Assembly (NCBI RefSeq): GCF_001424905.1
Contig: NZ_LMCU01000001.1
Location: 1,543,480-1,607,479, forward strand
Length of the DNA stretch: 64,000 bases
Source: Leifsonia sp. Root112D2
GTDB lineage: Bacteria; Actinomycetota; Actinomycetes; Actinomycetales; Microbacteriaceae
Reading direction: 5' to 3'
Shown here in pieces: positions 48,925-58,178 of this stretch. Below the pieces are notes generated by a model. It was not told the DNA's origin, ran no database searches, and saw only the letters and a program-made list of their open reading frames with translations. Every line of letters begins with the position of its first letter. Position 1 is the first letter of the stretch. A program made the position numbers and the translations under genes.

Positions 48925-51189
48925 GTGACGCAAACCGAGTTGGACCGCGAACGGGCCTATACGGCTGCGCTTTACGAGCGGCTGGATGCCCTGCGTGCGG
49001 ATGCCGAGACCCGCCTCACCCAGGTGCGTGAGCAGAACCCTGGCAGCAATCACCAACTGCGTTCGGAGCGCGACGCGTTCGCCCGACTCTACGAGGATCG
49101 GCTGGTACAACTGCGCGAGGTGGATGCCCGGCTCGTCTTCGGCAGGCTGCAGGTGGAGCTGCCCGAGGGGGGCGCCTCGGATGCCGACGGCGACGACACG
49201 GACAGCGACGACAGCGACGCCGCCGACGATCTGCGCTATATCGGCCGCATCGGCCTGCGCGACGATGAGCAGCGTTCGCTGCTGCTCGACTGGCGTGCCC
49301 CGCAGGCGAGCCCGTTCTACCAGGCGACCGCGGCGCATCCGCAGGAAGTGCGCGCCCGCAGACACCTCACGATGCGTGAGCGCGAGGTGCTGCGCGTCGA
49401 CGACGAGGTCTTCGACGATCGGCTGATCGAGGCCGGCGAGCAGGTGCACGGCGAGGGCGCGCTCATGGCGGCGCTCACCGCCCAGCGCACCGGTCATATG
49501 CATGACATCGTCGCGACGATCCAGGCGGAACAGGACCGCATCATCCGCTCGGAGTTGCGCGGAGCGCTTGTGGTGCAGGGCGGTCCCGGCACCGGCAAGA
49601 CCGCCGTGGCCATTCACCGTGCGGCTTACCTCCTCTATTCGCATCGCGAGCAGTTGCGCTCCAGCGGCGTGCTCATCGTGGGTCCATCGACCGCGTTCCT
49701 CAGCTATATCGATGCGGTGCTGCCCTCGCTCGGTGAGACCGGCGTGGTGCTCTCCACGGTGGGTGGGCTGTTCCCCGGCGTCGCCGCGAGCGAGGACGAC
49801 GAGGCGCAGACCGCCATGCTCAAGGGCTCGCTGGCGATGGCGCCGGTCATCTCCCGCGCGGTGCGCTCCCGGCAGCGCGTGCCCGCCTCACCGCAGACGG
49901 TAGACGTGAATGGCGAGGCCCTCGTGATCGAGCCCGCCCTGATCGCCCGTGCCATCGGTGCCGCCCGCGAGACCCGCCTGCCGCATAACGAGGCGCGCGT
50001 CACGTTCGTGCAGCGTGCGCTTTCCGAGCTTTCGCGGCTGCTGGCCGAGCAGCTGCGCGCCAAGGGAGCCGCGCTCGACGATTCCGACCTTGGCGCCCTT
50101 CGCGAGGACCTGCGCACGGCCGACGATGTGAAAGTCGTGCTCAACACGGCCTGGCTGCCGCTCACCGCCGAGAAGGTCTTGCGCGACCTCTACGCGCGAC
50201 CCGAGTGGCTGGCCGAACTCACCCCCGGCTGGAGCGACGAGACGCGGGCGCTGCTGGCGCGCGACCGCACGGCGGCTTTCACTGTCTCCGATGTTCCCTT
50301 GCTCGACGAGGCGGCCGAGTTGCTCGGTGAGTTTCCCCAGCAGGCGGATGCGGGTGCCGGCGAACGCGAGCGGCAACGCCACCGCGACATCGAGAACGCC
50401 GAGATGGCGATCCAGAACATGGGGGTTGAGGGCCAGGTCAACGCGGAGCAGCTGGCGCTGGGCTTCGCCGAGTCTCCCGATCGCTCCACGACCGCCGAGC
50501 GCGCCGTCGCCGACCGCTCCTGGACATACGGCCACATCGTCGTCGACGAGGCGCAGGAGCTTTCACCCATGCAGTGGCGCCTGCTCGTGCGCCGCTGCCC
50601 GATGCGTTCGTTCACCATCGTGGGCGACATCGCCCAGGTGGGCTCGGCGGCGGGAGCGTCGAATTGGCGCTCGGCACTGCAGCCGTTCTTCGATACCCGC
50701 TGGCGGCTCGAGGAACTCACGGTCAACTACCGCACGCCCGCCCAGATCGCCGAGGAGGCCGAAGTGCTCGCCCGGGCGAACAGGCTGCACATCACCCCGG
50801 CCCAGTCGGTGCGGCGCGGCGACTGGCCCGTTCGAGAGGTCACGGCGCAGTCGACCGCCGCGCTGCCTGCTGCGGTGACGGATGCCGTTGCCGCCGACCG
50901 CGAAATCGATGCGGGCGGCACGCTGGCCGTCATCTGTGCGCTGCGCCACGTGGATGCGGTGGCAGCGGCGCTCGCCTCACGATTCGGCGCGGAGGTCGGC
51001 CGCGGAGGAGACGGGCTCACGCGCGCGATCGCCGTGCTCACCGCCCGCGAGGCGAAGGGGCTCGAGTTCGACGCCGTGGTTGTCGTCGATCCCGATGCTC
51101 TGGTCGCCGAGTCCCCGCGCGGCGCCGGCGCCCTCTACGTGGCGATGACCCGCCCGACCCAGCGCCTCACCATGCTGCGGGTGGGCTGA
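48925..51189 (+). CDS. HelD/HelR-like RNA polymerase-associated UvrD-type ATPase
   Basis: It starts at GTG (TQTELDRERAYTAALYERLDALRADAE) with AGGAAGAG 5 bases upstream. The long N-terminal coiled-coil arm (residues 1-75) is characteristic of HelD proteins that insert into RNA polymerase channels. YIGRIGLRDDEQRSLLLDWRAP follows, then Walker A GGPGTGKTAVAIH (219-226), Walker B VVDEAQELSPMQW, VGDIAQVGS and a final YVAMTRPTQRLTML. An Asp-rich insert (about 85-102) lies in the N-terminal arm. HelR members recycle stalled polymerase and can give rifampicin tolerance. Confidence 0.85.
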   Translation: MTQTELDRERAYTAALYERLDALRADAETRLTQVREQNPGSNHQLRSERDAFARLYEDRLVQLREVDARLVFGRLQVELPEGGASDADGDDTDSDDSDAADDLRYIGRIGLRDDEQRSLLLDWRAPQASPFYQATAAHPQEVRARRHLTMREREVLRVDDEVFDDRLIEAGEQVHGEGALMAALTAQRTGHMHDIVATIQAEQDRIIRSELRGALVVQGGPGTGKTAVAIHRAAYLLYSHREQLRSSGVLIVGPSTAFLSYIDAVLPSLGETGVVLSTVGGLFPGVAASEDDEAQTAMLKGSLAMAPVISRAVRSRQRVPASPQTVDVNGEALVIEPALIARAIGAARETRLPHNEARVTFVQRALSELSRLLAEQLRAKGAALDDSDLGALREDLRTADDVKVVLNTAWLPLTAEKVLRDLYARPEWLAELTPGWSDETRALLARDRTAAFTVSDVPLLDEAAELLGEFPQQADAGAGERERQRHRDIENAEMAIQNMGVEGQVNAEQLALGFAESPDRSTTAERAVADRSWTYGHIVVDEAQELSPMQWRLLVRRCPMRSFTIVGDIAQVGSAAGASNWRSALQPFFDTRWRLEELTVNYRTPAQIAEEAEVLARANRLHITPAQSVRRGDWPVREVTAQSTAALPAAVTDAVAADREIDAGGTLAVICALRHVDAVAAALASRFGAEVGRGGDGLTRAIAVLTAREAKGLEFDAVVVVDPDALVAESPRGAGALYVAMTRPTQRLTMLRVG

Positions 51190-51264
51190 GCTTCCCCTCG
51201 CTCGCAGGCTCGCTCGGCGCTGTGGTCGCGAATCGCTGGCGCGATTCTTCAAGCTCCACCGCGC

Positions 51265-51942
51265 TCAGCCGCGATACCGCTCGCCCACCGGCACCTCGAC
51301 CGAGAGTGTGTTTCCTGCCTGGGCGAGCGGGCACGCCCACGCCGGGTCGTAGGCGCACGAGGGGTTGTACGCAAAGTTGAAGTCGAGCACGAGCGAGTCG
51401 GGGTCGCCGCCGGGGCCGAGATCTGCACCCTTCACGGTGTCGAGCAGATAGCGACCGCCGCCGTAGGTTCCCCCGGGTTGCCCGGCGAGGGCATCCTTCA
51501 CCGGAACGAAGAGCCCGCCGGCATACGAGGCGAGCCGCCACACGTCAAGCGTGCCGGCAAAAGGCACGCGAACAGCGCCGAGCAACTCGAACGGAACGAC
51601 GCCGTCGGTGCCTGTCGCCACTTCCATGCGCTTCTCGTTTGTCGCCGCCACGATCTCGAGCTCGAACCGCCAGTCGGGGTCGTACGTTGTGATCGGCAAA
51701 CCCACGAACGAGGCCCGGTCCTGCTCCATGATCGGCGTTGCCGGATGCCCTCCCATCAGCTCGTCGCGCGCCGAAACCCAGTGTGCATGAGCGAGCCGCG
51801 CATCCTGGGCGCTCAGCTGCCGCACCGCCGCGTAGATGCCGAACATCCGCCGCCGCCAGTCCGCCACCTGAAGTGCCGCACCAAAACGACGGAGATTGTC
51901 GCCTTCTGCGTTCGTTTGGATGTCATTCTGCTCGTCTGGCAC
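51265..51942 (-). CDS. DUF1684 family protein
   Basis: It starts at GTG 51942 (PDEQNDIQTNAEGDN) with GGAGAA upstream; the longer frame was not used. The family landmarks are WRFELEIVA, GTLDVWRLASYAGGLFVPVKDA, GGTYGGGRYLLDTVKGAD, LVLDFNFAYNPSCAYDPAWACPLA and NTLSVEVPVGER. DUF1684 proteins are beta-rich and of unknown function, sometimes with a Cys/His site as in NPSCAYDPAWACPLA. 225 residues. It is convergent with the HelR-like gene. Confidence 0.87.
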   Translation of the reverse strand: MPDEQNDIQTNAEGDNLRRFGAALQVADWRRRMFGIYAAVRQLSAQDARLAHAHWVSARDELMGGHPATPIMEQDRASFVGLPITTYDPDWRFELEIVAATNEKRMEVATGTDGVVPFELLGAVRVPFAGTLDVWRLASYAGGLFVPVKDALAGQPGGTYGGGRYLLDTVKGADLGPGGDPDSLVLDFNFAYNPSCAYDPAWACPLAQAGNTLSVEVPVGERYRG

Positions 51943-52045
51943 GAGATTCTCCGTCGTTTTGGTGTGCACTCGGGCGGGGGGAAACTTGTTCCAGTCTGGC
52001 GCACCGATGCGCGAAATGTCGGCGGCGTGCGCTAGACATGGGGGC

Positions 52046-52507
52046 GTGGCGATCCGGTTCTGGGTGGGTGTCGTGCAGCGCGACCATGTGCTGCGCGGGG
52101 TCGAGCTGGGCATCGCCCAGGTCAACCACGGCGCACGCGCACCGCTGGCGCGCATGGGCGTCAGCGACGGATTCGTGTACTACTCCCCGCGCGTCTCCTA
52201 CCCCGACGGCGAACCGCTGCGCGAGTTCACCGCCGTCGGCCGCGTCGCCGACGACGAGGTGTATCAGGCAACCGAGGGGCCCACGATGCGCGGGCCCGGC
52301 GGCGACTTTCGACCGTGGCGACGTCGAATCGATTTCGATGCGGATGCCGTGCCGGCCGGCATCCGACCGCTGTTGCCCGTTCTCGAGTTCACCCGGGAGA
52401 GCCGCAACTGGGGCTTTCAGCTGCGCCGCGGCATGATCGAGATCTCCCGCCACGATTTCGAGACGATTCGCACCCAGATGCGCCGCCCCTCCGCCGACGA
52501 CCGCTGA
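52046..52507 (+). CDS. EVE domain protein
   Basis: It starts at GTG 52046 (AIRFWVGVVQRDHVLRGVELGIAQVNHG) and is 153 residues. FWVGVVQRDHVLRG, MGVSDGFVYYSPRVSYPDG and FTAVGRVADDEVYQA are the EVE/PUA-like landmarks. EVE domains form an aromatic pocket that reads modified cytosines in DNA or modified bases in RNA; stand-alone members are frequent in actinobacteria. It is divergent from the DUF1684 gene. Confidence 0.88.
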   Translation: MAIRFWVGVVQRDHVLRGVELGIAQVNHGARAPLARMGVSDGFVYYSPRVSYPDGEPLREFTAVGRVADDEVYQATEGPTMRGPGGDFRPWRRRIDFDADAVPAGIRPLLPVLEFTRESRNWGFQLRRGMIEISRHDFETIRTQMRRPSADDR

Positions 52508-52540
52508 AACACAGACCACCGCTCTCGATACGATGAGGGC

Positions 52541-53317
52541 GTGAAAGAAGCCCTCGCCGCAGACACCCCCACCCAGAGCAAATACGAAGTGCGCTTCGAC
52601 TGGGGGCGCGAAGGCCTCGCCAGCATCGCCCAGGGCGCGGGCGTCATCGTCGTCATCGATTCCATCTCGTTCACGACCACGGTGGGTCTCGCGGTCGAGC
52701 ACGGTCTCGAGGTCGTTCCGTTCGACGGCGTCGGTGAGCCGGCGGATGCCGCTGCAGCCGCAGATGCGGTGCTCGCGGGGCCGCGCGGAGCATCCGGAAT
52801 CACGCTGTCACCCTCAAGCATCACCCCGGAGAACGTCGCGGCCATTGCGCCGCAGTCGCGCGTACTCGTCAGCTCCCTCAACGGATCCCGTTTGAGCGCC
52901 GCCGCCGCCGCCTTTGGCGTGCCCGTCGTGGCCGCGTCGCTGCGCAATCGCACCGCCGTCGCAGAATGGATACTGCAGCAGCAGGTCGACACGGGAGACC
53001 GGCTGCGAGTCGCGATCGTTGCGGCGGGCGAGAGCAGGTCCGACGGCAGCACCCGCTTCGCCGTCGAGGACCTGCTGGTCGCTGGCGCCGTCATCGACGC
53101 GCTCGCCACCGTGGGCATCGACTACGCCGCCCCCGAGGCCGCCGCCGCGTGCGCGGCGTATCTCGGTCTGAAGCGGGCGGTCGGGCACCTGCTCACCGCA
53201 TCCGTCACCGGCCAGCAGCTCATCGAGGCGGATGCCCGCATCGACGTCGAGCTCGCTGGCAAGCTGGACTCCTCCGCGGTGGTTCCCGTGCTGGGGGAAT
53301 TCGGCTTCCACGCGTAA
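52541..53317 (+). CDS. 2-phosphosulfolactate phosphatase (ComB family)
   Basis: The 258-residue protein has the ComB landmarks: YEVRFDWGREGLASIA, VIVVIDSISFTTTVGLAVEHG, TLSPSSI, VLVSSLNGSRLS, VVAASLRNRTAVAEW and RFAVEDLLVAGAVIDAL. Archaeal ComB dephosphorylates 2-phosphosulfolactate in coenzyme M synthesis; actinobacterial homologues have no established role. The GTG start (MKEALAADTP) lacks a strong ribosome site. It begins 34 bp after the EVE gene. Confidence 0.87.
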   Translation: MKEALAADTPTQSKYEVRFDWGREGLASIAQGAGVIVVIDSISFTTTVGLAVEHGLEVVPFDGVGEPADAAAAADAVLAGPRGASGITLSPSSITPENVAAIAPQSRVLVSSLNGSRLSAAAAAFGVPVVAASLRNRTAVAEWILQQQVDTGDRLRVAIVAAGESRSDGSTRFAVEDLLVAGAVIDALATVGIDYAAPEAAAACAAYLGLKRAVGHLLTASVTGQQLIEADARIDVELAGKLDSSAVVPVLGEFGFHA

Positions 53318-53342
53318 CGTTGCAGGCTTCAGGAGGTTTGAC

Positions 53343-53645
53343 ATGAAGGCAGTACTGAACGACACCGTTATCGCAGAGGCGCCGGAGAGCGATCTGATCC
53401 GCATCGAGGGCAACTGGTATTTTCCGCCCGCGAGCGTGAAGAGCGAGTTGCTCGTCGCCAGCGACACCCCGTACACGTGCCCGTGGAAGGGCGAATGCCA
53501 GTACTTCAGCGTGAAGGATGGTGAGAACCTTCTGCAGGATCGCGCCTTCAGCTACCCGCATCCGTACCCGACGGCGTTCGAGCGTGTCGGCAAGGACTTC
53601 AGCGGATACGTGGCGTTCTGGAAAGACGTGCAGGTCTCCGAATAG
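53343..53645 (+). CDS. DUF427 family protein
   Basis: At 100 residues it begins MKAVLNDTVIAEAPESDLIRIEGNWYFPP, with PYTCPWKGECQYFSV and a C-terminal YPTAFERVGKDFSGYVAFW. These are constant in DUF427, a small beta-rich domain whose conserved CPWKG cysteine and tryptophan suggest a binding pocket. AGGAGG lies at the ideal distance from the ATG. Biochemical role is not established. Confidence 0.9.
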   Translation: MKAVLNDTVIAEAPESDLIRIEGNWYFPPASVKSELLVASDTPYTCPWKGECQYFSVKDGENLLQDRAFSYPHPYPTAFERVGKDFSGYVAFWKDVQVSE

Positions 53646-53689
53646 CCGCACCTCACCTCTTCGATGACGTGACGGGTGGAAGGCAAACT

Positions 53690-54106
53690 ATGACACTGCA
53701 GATCGCATTCGACACGAGTAACCCGCACGCGCAGGCTGAGTTCTGGGCAGCGCTGCTCGGCTATGAGGTCGAGGACAACTCGGCGTTCGTCGACCAACTC
53801 GTCGAGGCGGGTCGCATGCCGGAGGCCGGGCGCATCACCCGTAATGGGCGCTCAGAATTCGCGGATGTCGCGGTGGCGGTTGACCCCGCCGGCGCGAATC
53901 CTCGACTGTACTTTCAGAAGGTGCCGGAGCCGAAGACGGCGAAGAACCGGGTGCACATCGACGTTCCCGTTGGCCCGGAGCGGCTGCTCGATGAGGTCGC
54001 GCGGGCGGAGGGTCTTGGTGCCACGCAACTGTGGTTCACGAACGACCGCGGGCCCGACACCTACACGATGCAAGACCCCGAGGGCAACGAGTTCTGCCTG
54101 TGCTGA
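53690..54106 (+). CDS. VOC superfamily (glyoxalase/bleomycin-resistance-like) protein
   Basis: It starts at ATG 53690 (MTLQIAFDTSNPHAQAEFWAALLGYEVED) with GGAAGG before it. The two beta-alpha-beta-beta-beta units end in NRVHIDVPVG and YTMQDPEGNEFCLC, the normal positions of VOC metal ligands (His and Glu). It is similar to actinobacterial glyoxalase-like proteins. The substrate is unknown. Confidence 0.87.
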   Translation: MTLQIAFDTSNPHAQAEFWAALLGYEVEDNSAFVDQLVEAGRMPEAGRITRNGRSEFADVAVAVDPAGANPRLYFQKVPEPKTAKNRVHIDVPVGPERLLDEVARAEGLGATQLWFTNDRGPDTYTMQDPEGNEFCLC

Positions 54107-54125
54107 CCCCCGGAGGGCGCAGCGC

Positions 54126-54626
54126 TCAGCGAGGAGGCATGGACGCCGCGGCCTTGCGGCGGGTCGCGGCGCTCACTTCGCGGTGGTTCCACGCGATGAG
54201 ATTCGCGGCGTCGAAGCGACGTGAGCATGCCCCACAGGCAAGGCTGCGGGCCGGCTTGCGATAGCGGTAATGGGTGTGCCCGCGCGGGCATACGCCGATC
54301 CATGGTGCCAGTTCGTCGGCGATCGCGCCGCCGTGCAGGCGCTTGCCCTCGTAGCCGAGTTCGATGGCGATGCCGCGCCAGCGCGGCCCGTGCCCCGCAC
54401 GGCTGCCGGCAAGGGCGTGCGCAACCTCGTGCAGCAGAATCTGGTGGATCTCATCGTCTTCGTACCGTGCCGCCAGGTAGCGCGAGACGGTGATGCGTTT
54501 CGCTGTGTAGTTGCACAGGCCGGCCCGCGTCTTGGCGTTGTCGAAGCCGAATGACCACACAGCCGGGTCGAGGTGAAGCGCGATGAGCGCATCCGCCCAT
54601 CTCCGCACGCGCTCGAGATCAGCCAT
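54126..54626 (-). CDS. SprT-like zinc metallopeptidase
   Basis: At 166 residues it has the HEVAH zinc site within IHQILLHEVAHALAGSRAGHGPRWRGIA, where the GHGPRWRG segment carries the third His. The C-terminal zinc ribbon has CPRGH and CGACSRRF. SprT-like/Spartan proteases cleave DNA-protein crosslinks in eukaryotes; the bacterial role is presumed similar but unproven. The N-terminal MADLERVRRWADALIALHLD is the helical lead-in. Confidence 0.87.
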   Translation of the reverse strand: MADLERVRRWADALIALHLDPAVWSFGFDNAKTRAGLCNYTAKRITVSRYLAARYEDDEIHQILLHEVAHALAGSRAGHGPRWRGIAIELGYEGKRLHGGAIADELAPWIGVCPRGHTHYRYRKPARSLACGACSRRFDAANLIAWNHREVSAATRRKAAASMPPR

Positions 54627-54720
54627 GCACCGAGAATATCGCCACCCGGGGACATGATCGCCGAAGGTCAGCCCCGCCCGTGCAAAAATCGGTCATTCGC
54701 GAACCGGTGCGGGACGCGTA

Positions 54721-55305
54721 TCACTGACGGGCGGTACGTCGACGCTCGTCGAGAAACGACTCGGTGACCGCTATGGCCACGAGCGAGCTCTCGAGTTCGT
54801 TCGGCGGCAGGCCCAGACTCTCACGCAGCGCCAGTGCCGCCTTGAAGTCCGCCAGAGCGGCCTCCAACTCGCTCTGGTCGAAGAGCACCTTGCCACGATG
54901 CTGCAGAGCGAACGCCTCGGTGCGTGACCAGTCGTGTGCGTGCGCCTCGCCGATCACGGCGCTGAGTTCCACGTGGGCGTCGTCGAGTTTGCCCTGGAAC
55001 TGCAGAACCTGTGCCCGTCTCGCGCGGGCGAGCGCCGCATCCTGCCTCTCACCCGTGAAGCGTGCCTGGCGCAGGGCCTGATTGGCGACATCCAGAGCCT
55101 CGTCGAGCCGGCCGACGAGCCGCAGCAGCCCGGCCTTCTCGTTGAGCGCGTCAAGGCTGCGCATCTCGCCGAGCTCGTCGAGACGCTTGCCCGCGGCGAG
55201 CAGATCGACCTTCTCGCGCAGGGTCGTGGGGTCATAGCCGAGAATGATGCTCAGGTGATGCTCCTGGTGTGCGGGCGGCGGATGCGACGCGGTTGCGCCA
55301 TACAT
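54721..55305 (-). CDS. Tetratricopeptide-repeat protein
   Basis: Three or four TPR helix pairs can be read: ALNEKAGLLRLVGRLDEALDVANQALRQAR, ALARARRAQVLQFQGKLDDAHVELSAVI and FALQHRGKVLFDQSELEAALADFKAALALRE. Conserved small residues at TPR positions 8, 20 and 27 are present. It is cytoplasmic; partners are unknown. The start MYGATASHPPPAHQ is plausible but not strongly supported. Confidence 0.8.
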   Translation of the reverse strand: MYGATASHPPPAHQEHHLSIILGYDPTTLREKVDLLAAGKRLDELGEMRSLDALNEKAGLLRLVGRLDEALDVANQALRQARFTGERQDAALARARRAQVLQFQGKLDDAHVELSAVIGEAHAHDWSRTEAFALQHRGKVLFDQSELEAALADFKAALALRESLGLPPNELESSLVAIAVTESFLDERRRTARQ

Positions 55306-55338
55306 GCACGCCGGGTTCCTTTCACCCTAACCCCGGTC

Positions 55339-56514
55339 TCAGCCATCCAGCGGCGACAGGCGCACGGCAGAGATTCTGTCGTCGCCCGAGCGCGGCGTGC
55401 CGCGCCCATCCGTGTTGTTGGTGAGCAGCCAGAGCGTGTCGTGGCCGACCGCCATCACGTCGCGAAGCCGGCCGAGGGTATTCACATACGAGGCGATGGC
55501 GCGCACGGGAGCGCCGCCGCTGGTTGGGTAGATCGACCAGAGCCGCTTTCCGCCCAGACCGGCCATGAAGATGGTGTCATTCACTATCGTTATGCCGCTC
55601 GGGCTGGCGTCGCTGGTGCGCCACTGGTAGACGGGGTCGGTGAATTTCGCGTTGTGTGCGATGCCCTCCACGATCGGCCAGCCGTAGTCGGCGCCGGGCG
55701 TGATGATGTTGAGTTCGTCCCAGGTGTTCTGGCCGAATTCACTGGCCCAGAGGGTGCCGTGCGAATCCCATGCGAGACCCTGCGGGTTGCGGTGTCCGTA
55801 TGAGTAGATGGGCGAGCCGGGGAACGGGTTGTCGGCCGGAACGTCTCCGGTGGGGGTCAGCCGCAGAATCTTGCCGCCGAGCGAATCGAGGCTCTGCGCG
55901 TTGTCGTGGCCACTCGCATCCCCTGTCGTGATGTAGAGCATGCCGTCGGGGCCGAACGCGATGCGGCCGCCGTTGTGGATGTTCGCCTTCGGGATGCCGG
56001 TGAGAATCTTCTCGGGCGGCCCGAGTCGGTAGATTCCCGGCACACCGCCCAGCTTCATGCGCACCACGCGGTTGTCGCTCGCCGTCGTGAGGTAGGCGTA
56101 AACGAATTCGGGGTCGCTGCCCTCGTACAGCGGCTTCGGCGCGGCAAGTCCGAGCAGCCCGCCCTCACCCGCGTGCACGACGCCAGGCACCGTTCCGACA
56201 TCCCGGATGCTGCCACCGTCGGGCAGAATCTCGCGTATCAGCCCAGAGTCGCGTTCGCTCACGAGCGTTGACCCGCTCGGCAGCCGCAGCATCGACCACG
56301 GGGCTTTGAGCCCACTCTGAATCGTGCGCGGCGTGCCGCTCGGCTGCAGGGGCGTGAGTGGGACGGATGTCGTGGTGGTGGGGGTCGGGGTGTTCATGAT
56401 CGGGGTCGTGGGTACTGGCGGGGGTGTGGGGTTCGGTGCCGACGTGCAGCCGACCACGAGCGCACTGACGAGCACCACGGATGCCGCGGCGGCCGAACGC
56501 CATGCGCGCCCCAT
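55339..56514 (-). CDS. PQQ-type sugar dehydrogenase (glucose/sorbosone DH family), lipoprotein
   Basis: ATG 56514 was chosen since GGGAGG sits 5 bases upstream. The N-terminus is a lipoprotein signal with lipobox SALVVGC, then a Pro/Thr linker of about 40 residues. The six-bladed propeller shows LKAPWSMLRLPSG, EGGLLGLA, IPKANIHNGGRIAFGPDGMLYITTGDA, SYGHRNPQGLAWD, LWASEFGQNTWDELN and ITPGADYGWP. The catalytic His is in HNGGRIAFG. It oxidises aldoses at the outer face if PQQ is available; no PQQ synthesis genes are in view. Confidence 0.88.
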   Translation of the reverse strand: MGRAWRSAAAASVVLVSALVVGCTSAPNPTPPPVPTTPIMNTPTPTTTTSVPLTPLQPSGTPRTIQSGLKAPWSMLRLPSGSTLVSERDSGLIREILPDGGSIRDVGTVPGVVHAGEGGLLGLAAPKPLYEGSDPEFVYAYLTTASDNRVVRMKLGGVPGIYRLGPPEKILTGIPKANIHNGGRIAFGPDGMLYITTGDASGHDNAQSLDSLGGKILRLTPTGDVPADNPFPGSPIYSYGHRNPQGLAWDSHGTLWASEFGQNTWDELNIITPGADYGWPIVEGIAHNAKFTDPVYQWRTSDASPSGITIVNDTIFMAGLGGKRLWSIYPTSGGAPVRAIASYVNTLGRLRDVMAVGHDTLWLLTNNTDGRGTPRSGDDRISAVRLSPLDG

Positions 56515-56601
56515 GCGCCCTCCCGAACTCTTCACCTAGTCTGGCTGCCCGCGGGCGCCCGCTCCCAGATTCACGGCGAATCGTGACCCGCGGGGCGACC
56601 G

Positions 56602-57465
56602 TTACGAATTCGACTTCACCTGGAAGATGCTGCGGGCGGGTGGCGGAGACGGCACGGCCGTCGCATCCGTCACGATGGGGGCGCCCGCGGTGAACGCCTT
56701 GAGTTCGGCGCCGGCAACGGCCTTCGCCGGATGCGGTCCCCCGGCCAGCAGCCGCGGCAGCCAGTCCATGGGCAGCGTCGCGTTCGACCCCACGAGCACG
56801 ACGTTGCCGAAACGGCGCCCCTTGAGCACCTGCGCCTCGGCCATCGCCACGACATGCTCGACCGCCATGCCGAGGGTCGCGGCCTGGCCGCGGGCGAAGG
56901 CGAGCGGCGGCCCATCCGCCACATTCACCAGAACCACGCCATCCGGTTTCAGCAACGAGACGGCCGAGCTGTAAAACTCCAGGCTCGTCACGTGGGCGGG
57001 TGTGCGCGCGCCGCTGAAGATGTCAATCACGAGCAGGTCGACCGAGCCGCGCAGCCCCGGCGGCAGCTTGCCGACGACCTCGCGCGCGTCGCCGTGACGG
57101 ATGCGGATCTGCGCCTGCTTCGGCAGCGGCAGTTCCCGGCGCACCAGCTCAACGAGGTCGCTCTCGATCTCGACCACCTGCTGGCGCGAGCCGGGGCGGG
57201 TGGCGGCGATGTAGCGCGGCAAGGTGAGCGCGCCGGCGCCCAGGTGCACGGCGGTGAGCGGCTGCCCGGGCATGCCGATCAGGTCTATCACGTGCCCCAT
57301 GCGCTGGATGTACTCGAAGAACAGTTCGTCGGGCTTGTCGAGGTTCACGTGCGACTGCGGCGTGCCGTCGACCACCAGCTGGAACGCCCCGGGAACGAAG
57401 CGATCCTCTTCGACGACCGCGCGGAATCCGCTGTTCTTCAAAACGACGGACGGATTCTCTTTCAC
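56602..57465 (-). CDS. Spermidine-synthase-like (polyamine aminopropyltransferase fold) protein
   Basis: FVPGAFQLVVDGTPQSHVNLDKPDELFFEYIQRM is the usual entry, then AVHLGAGALTLPRYIA (nucleotide-binding loop), VVEIESDLVELVRRELP, IRHGDAREVVGKL, LLVIDIFSGARTPAHVTSLEFY. The family GGGxG is replaced by LGAGAL and the catalytic Asp region by DIFSG, as in the actinobacterial methyltransferase-like branch, so polyamine synthesis is doubtful. GTG 57465 was taken as start. 287 residues. Confidence 0.8.
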   Translation of the reverse strand: MKENPSVVLKNSGFRAVVEEDRFVPGAFQLVVDGTPQSHVNLDKPDELFFEYIQRMGHVIDLIGMPGQPLTAVHLGAGALTLPRYIAATRPGSRQQVVEIESDLVELVRRELPLPKQAQIRIRHGDAREVVGKLPPGLRGSVDLLVIDIFSGARTPAHVTSLEFYSSAVSLLKPDGVVLVNVADGPPLAFARGQAATLGMAVEHVVAMAEAQVLKGRRFGNVVLVGSNATLPMDWLPRLLAGGPHPAKAVAGAELKAFTAGAPIVTDATAVPSPPPARSIFQVKSNS

Positions 57466-57571
57466 CCCTCGATCATCGCACCCGATCTCCACCCGGTTCT
57501 CCACCCTGGGGCGGTGGGCGCGGATGCCTCGGCCCGCGAGTCTGGAATCACACCACTTCAAGGAGCTGACC

Positions 57572-58171
57572 GTGACCATCCAAACCATCGCCAACATTCT
57601 CATCGGCCTCGCGCTGGTCGGATGGATTCTGTACCGGCAGCTCACCTGGAGCATCATCTCCATTTCGCGCATGTGGCGTATGCCGCTGATCATGGGCGGC
57701 GTCGGCATCGTGATGCTGTCGCAGACGAAGGATGTGCACCAGATCTCCGCTGTCGACCTGGCCGTGCTCATCGTGGAACTCGTCATCTCGCTCGCCATCG
57801 GCGCGCTCATGGGGCGCATTGCGGTCTTTCGCTCGCGCGACATTCACCCGGGCGACCCCGGCGATCCGCTGGCCCGCGGCCGCGGCAGCCGACGCGAGGA
57901 GCGTCGCGGCGGATCCGGCAGCAACCCTCAGCGCGTGCTGAACGCCGACGGCACCGAGACGGTGCTGGAGACGCGCACCGGATGGCTCGGCCTCGTTCTC
58001 TGGATAGTGATGATCGGCGTGCGCGTGGGCATCGACATGATCGCCGCGGACATGGGCTCGGTGCTCGCCGCCGCGACGGGTGTGATTCTCGTGATGGTCG
58101 CCGCCAACCGGGTCGCCCGCGTCTTCGTTTTCGCCGCGAGGGTTCAGAAGAGCGCCGCAGTCACTGCATGA
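57572..58171 (+). CDS. Membrane protein next to a two-component system
   Basis: At 199 residues, GTG starts the peptide TIQTIANILIGLALVGWILYRQL; AAGGAG is upstream. There are about five hydrophobic helices, with a long basic cytoplasmic loop (RGRGSRREERRGGSGSNPQRV) between the third and fourth. The layout is that of DUF1453-type proteins. It ends 8 bp before the histidine kinase start and is probably co-transcribed, so it may be a sensor partner or a regulated function. Confidence 0.75.
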   Translation: MTIQTIANILIGLALVGWILYRQLTWSIISISRMWRMPLIMGGVGIVMLSQTKDVHQISAVDLAVLIVELVISLAIGALMGRIAVFRSRDIHPGDPGDPLARGRGSRREERRGGSGSNPQRVLNADGTETVLETRTGWLGLVLWIVMIGVRVGIDMIAADMGSVLAAATGVILVMVAANRVARVFVFAARVQKSAAVTA

Positions 58172-58178
58172 TGGTGCT

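Noticed and set aside
48614..48928. 104-codon plus-strand frame before the HelR-like gene
   Set aside because: It begins inside a REP-like unit, has no ribosome site and a composition unlike its neighbours; treated as non-coding.
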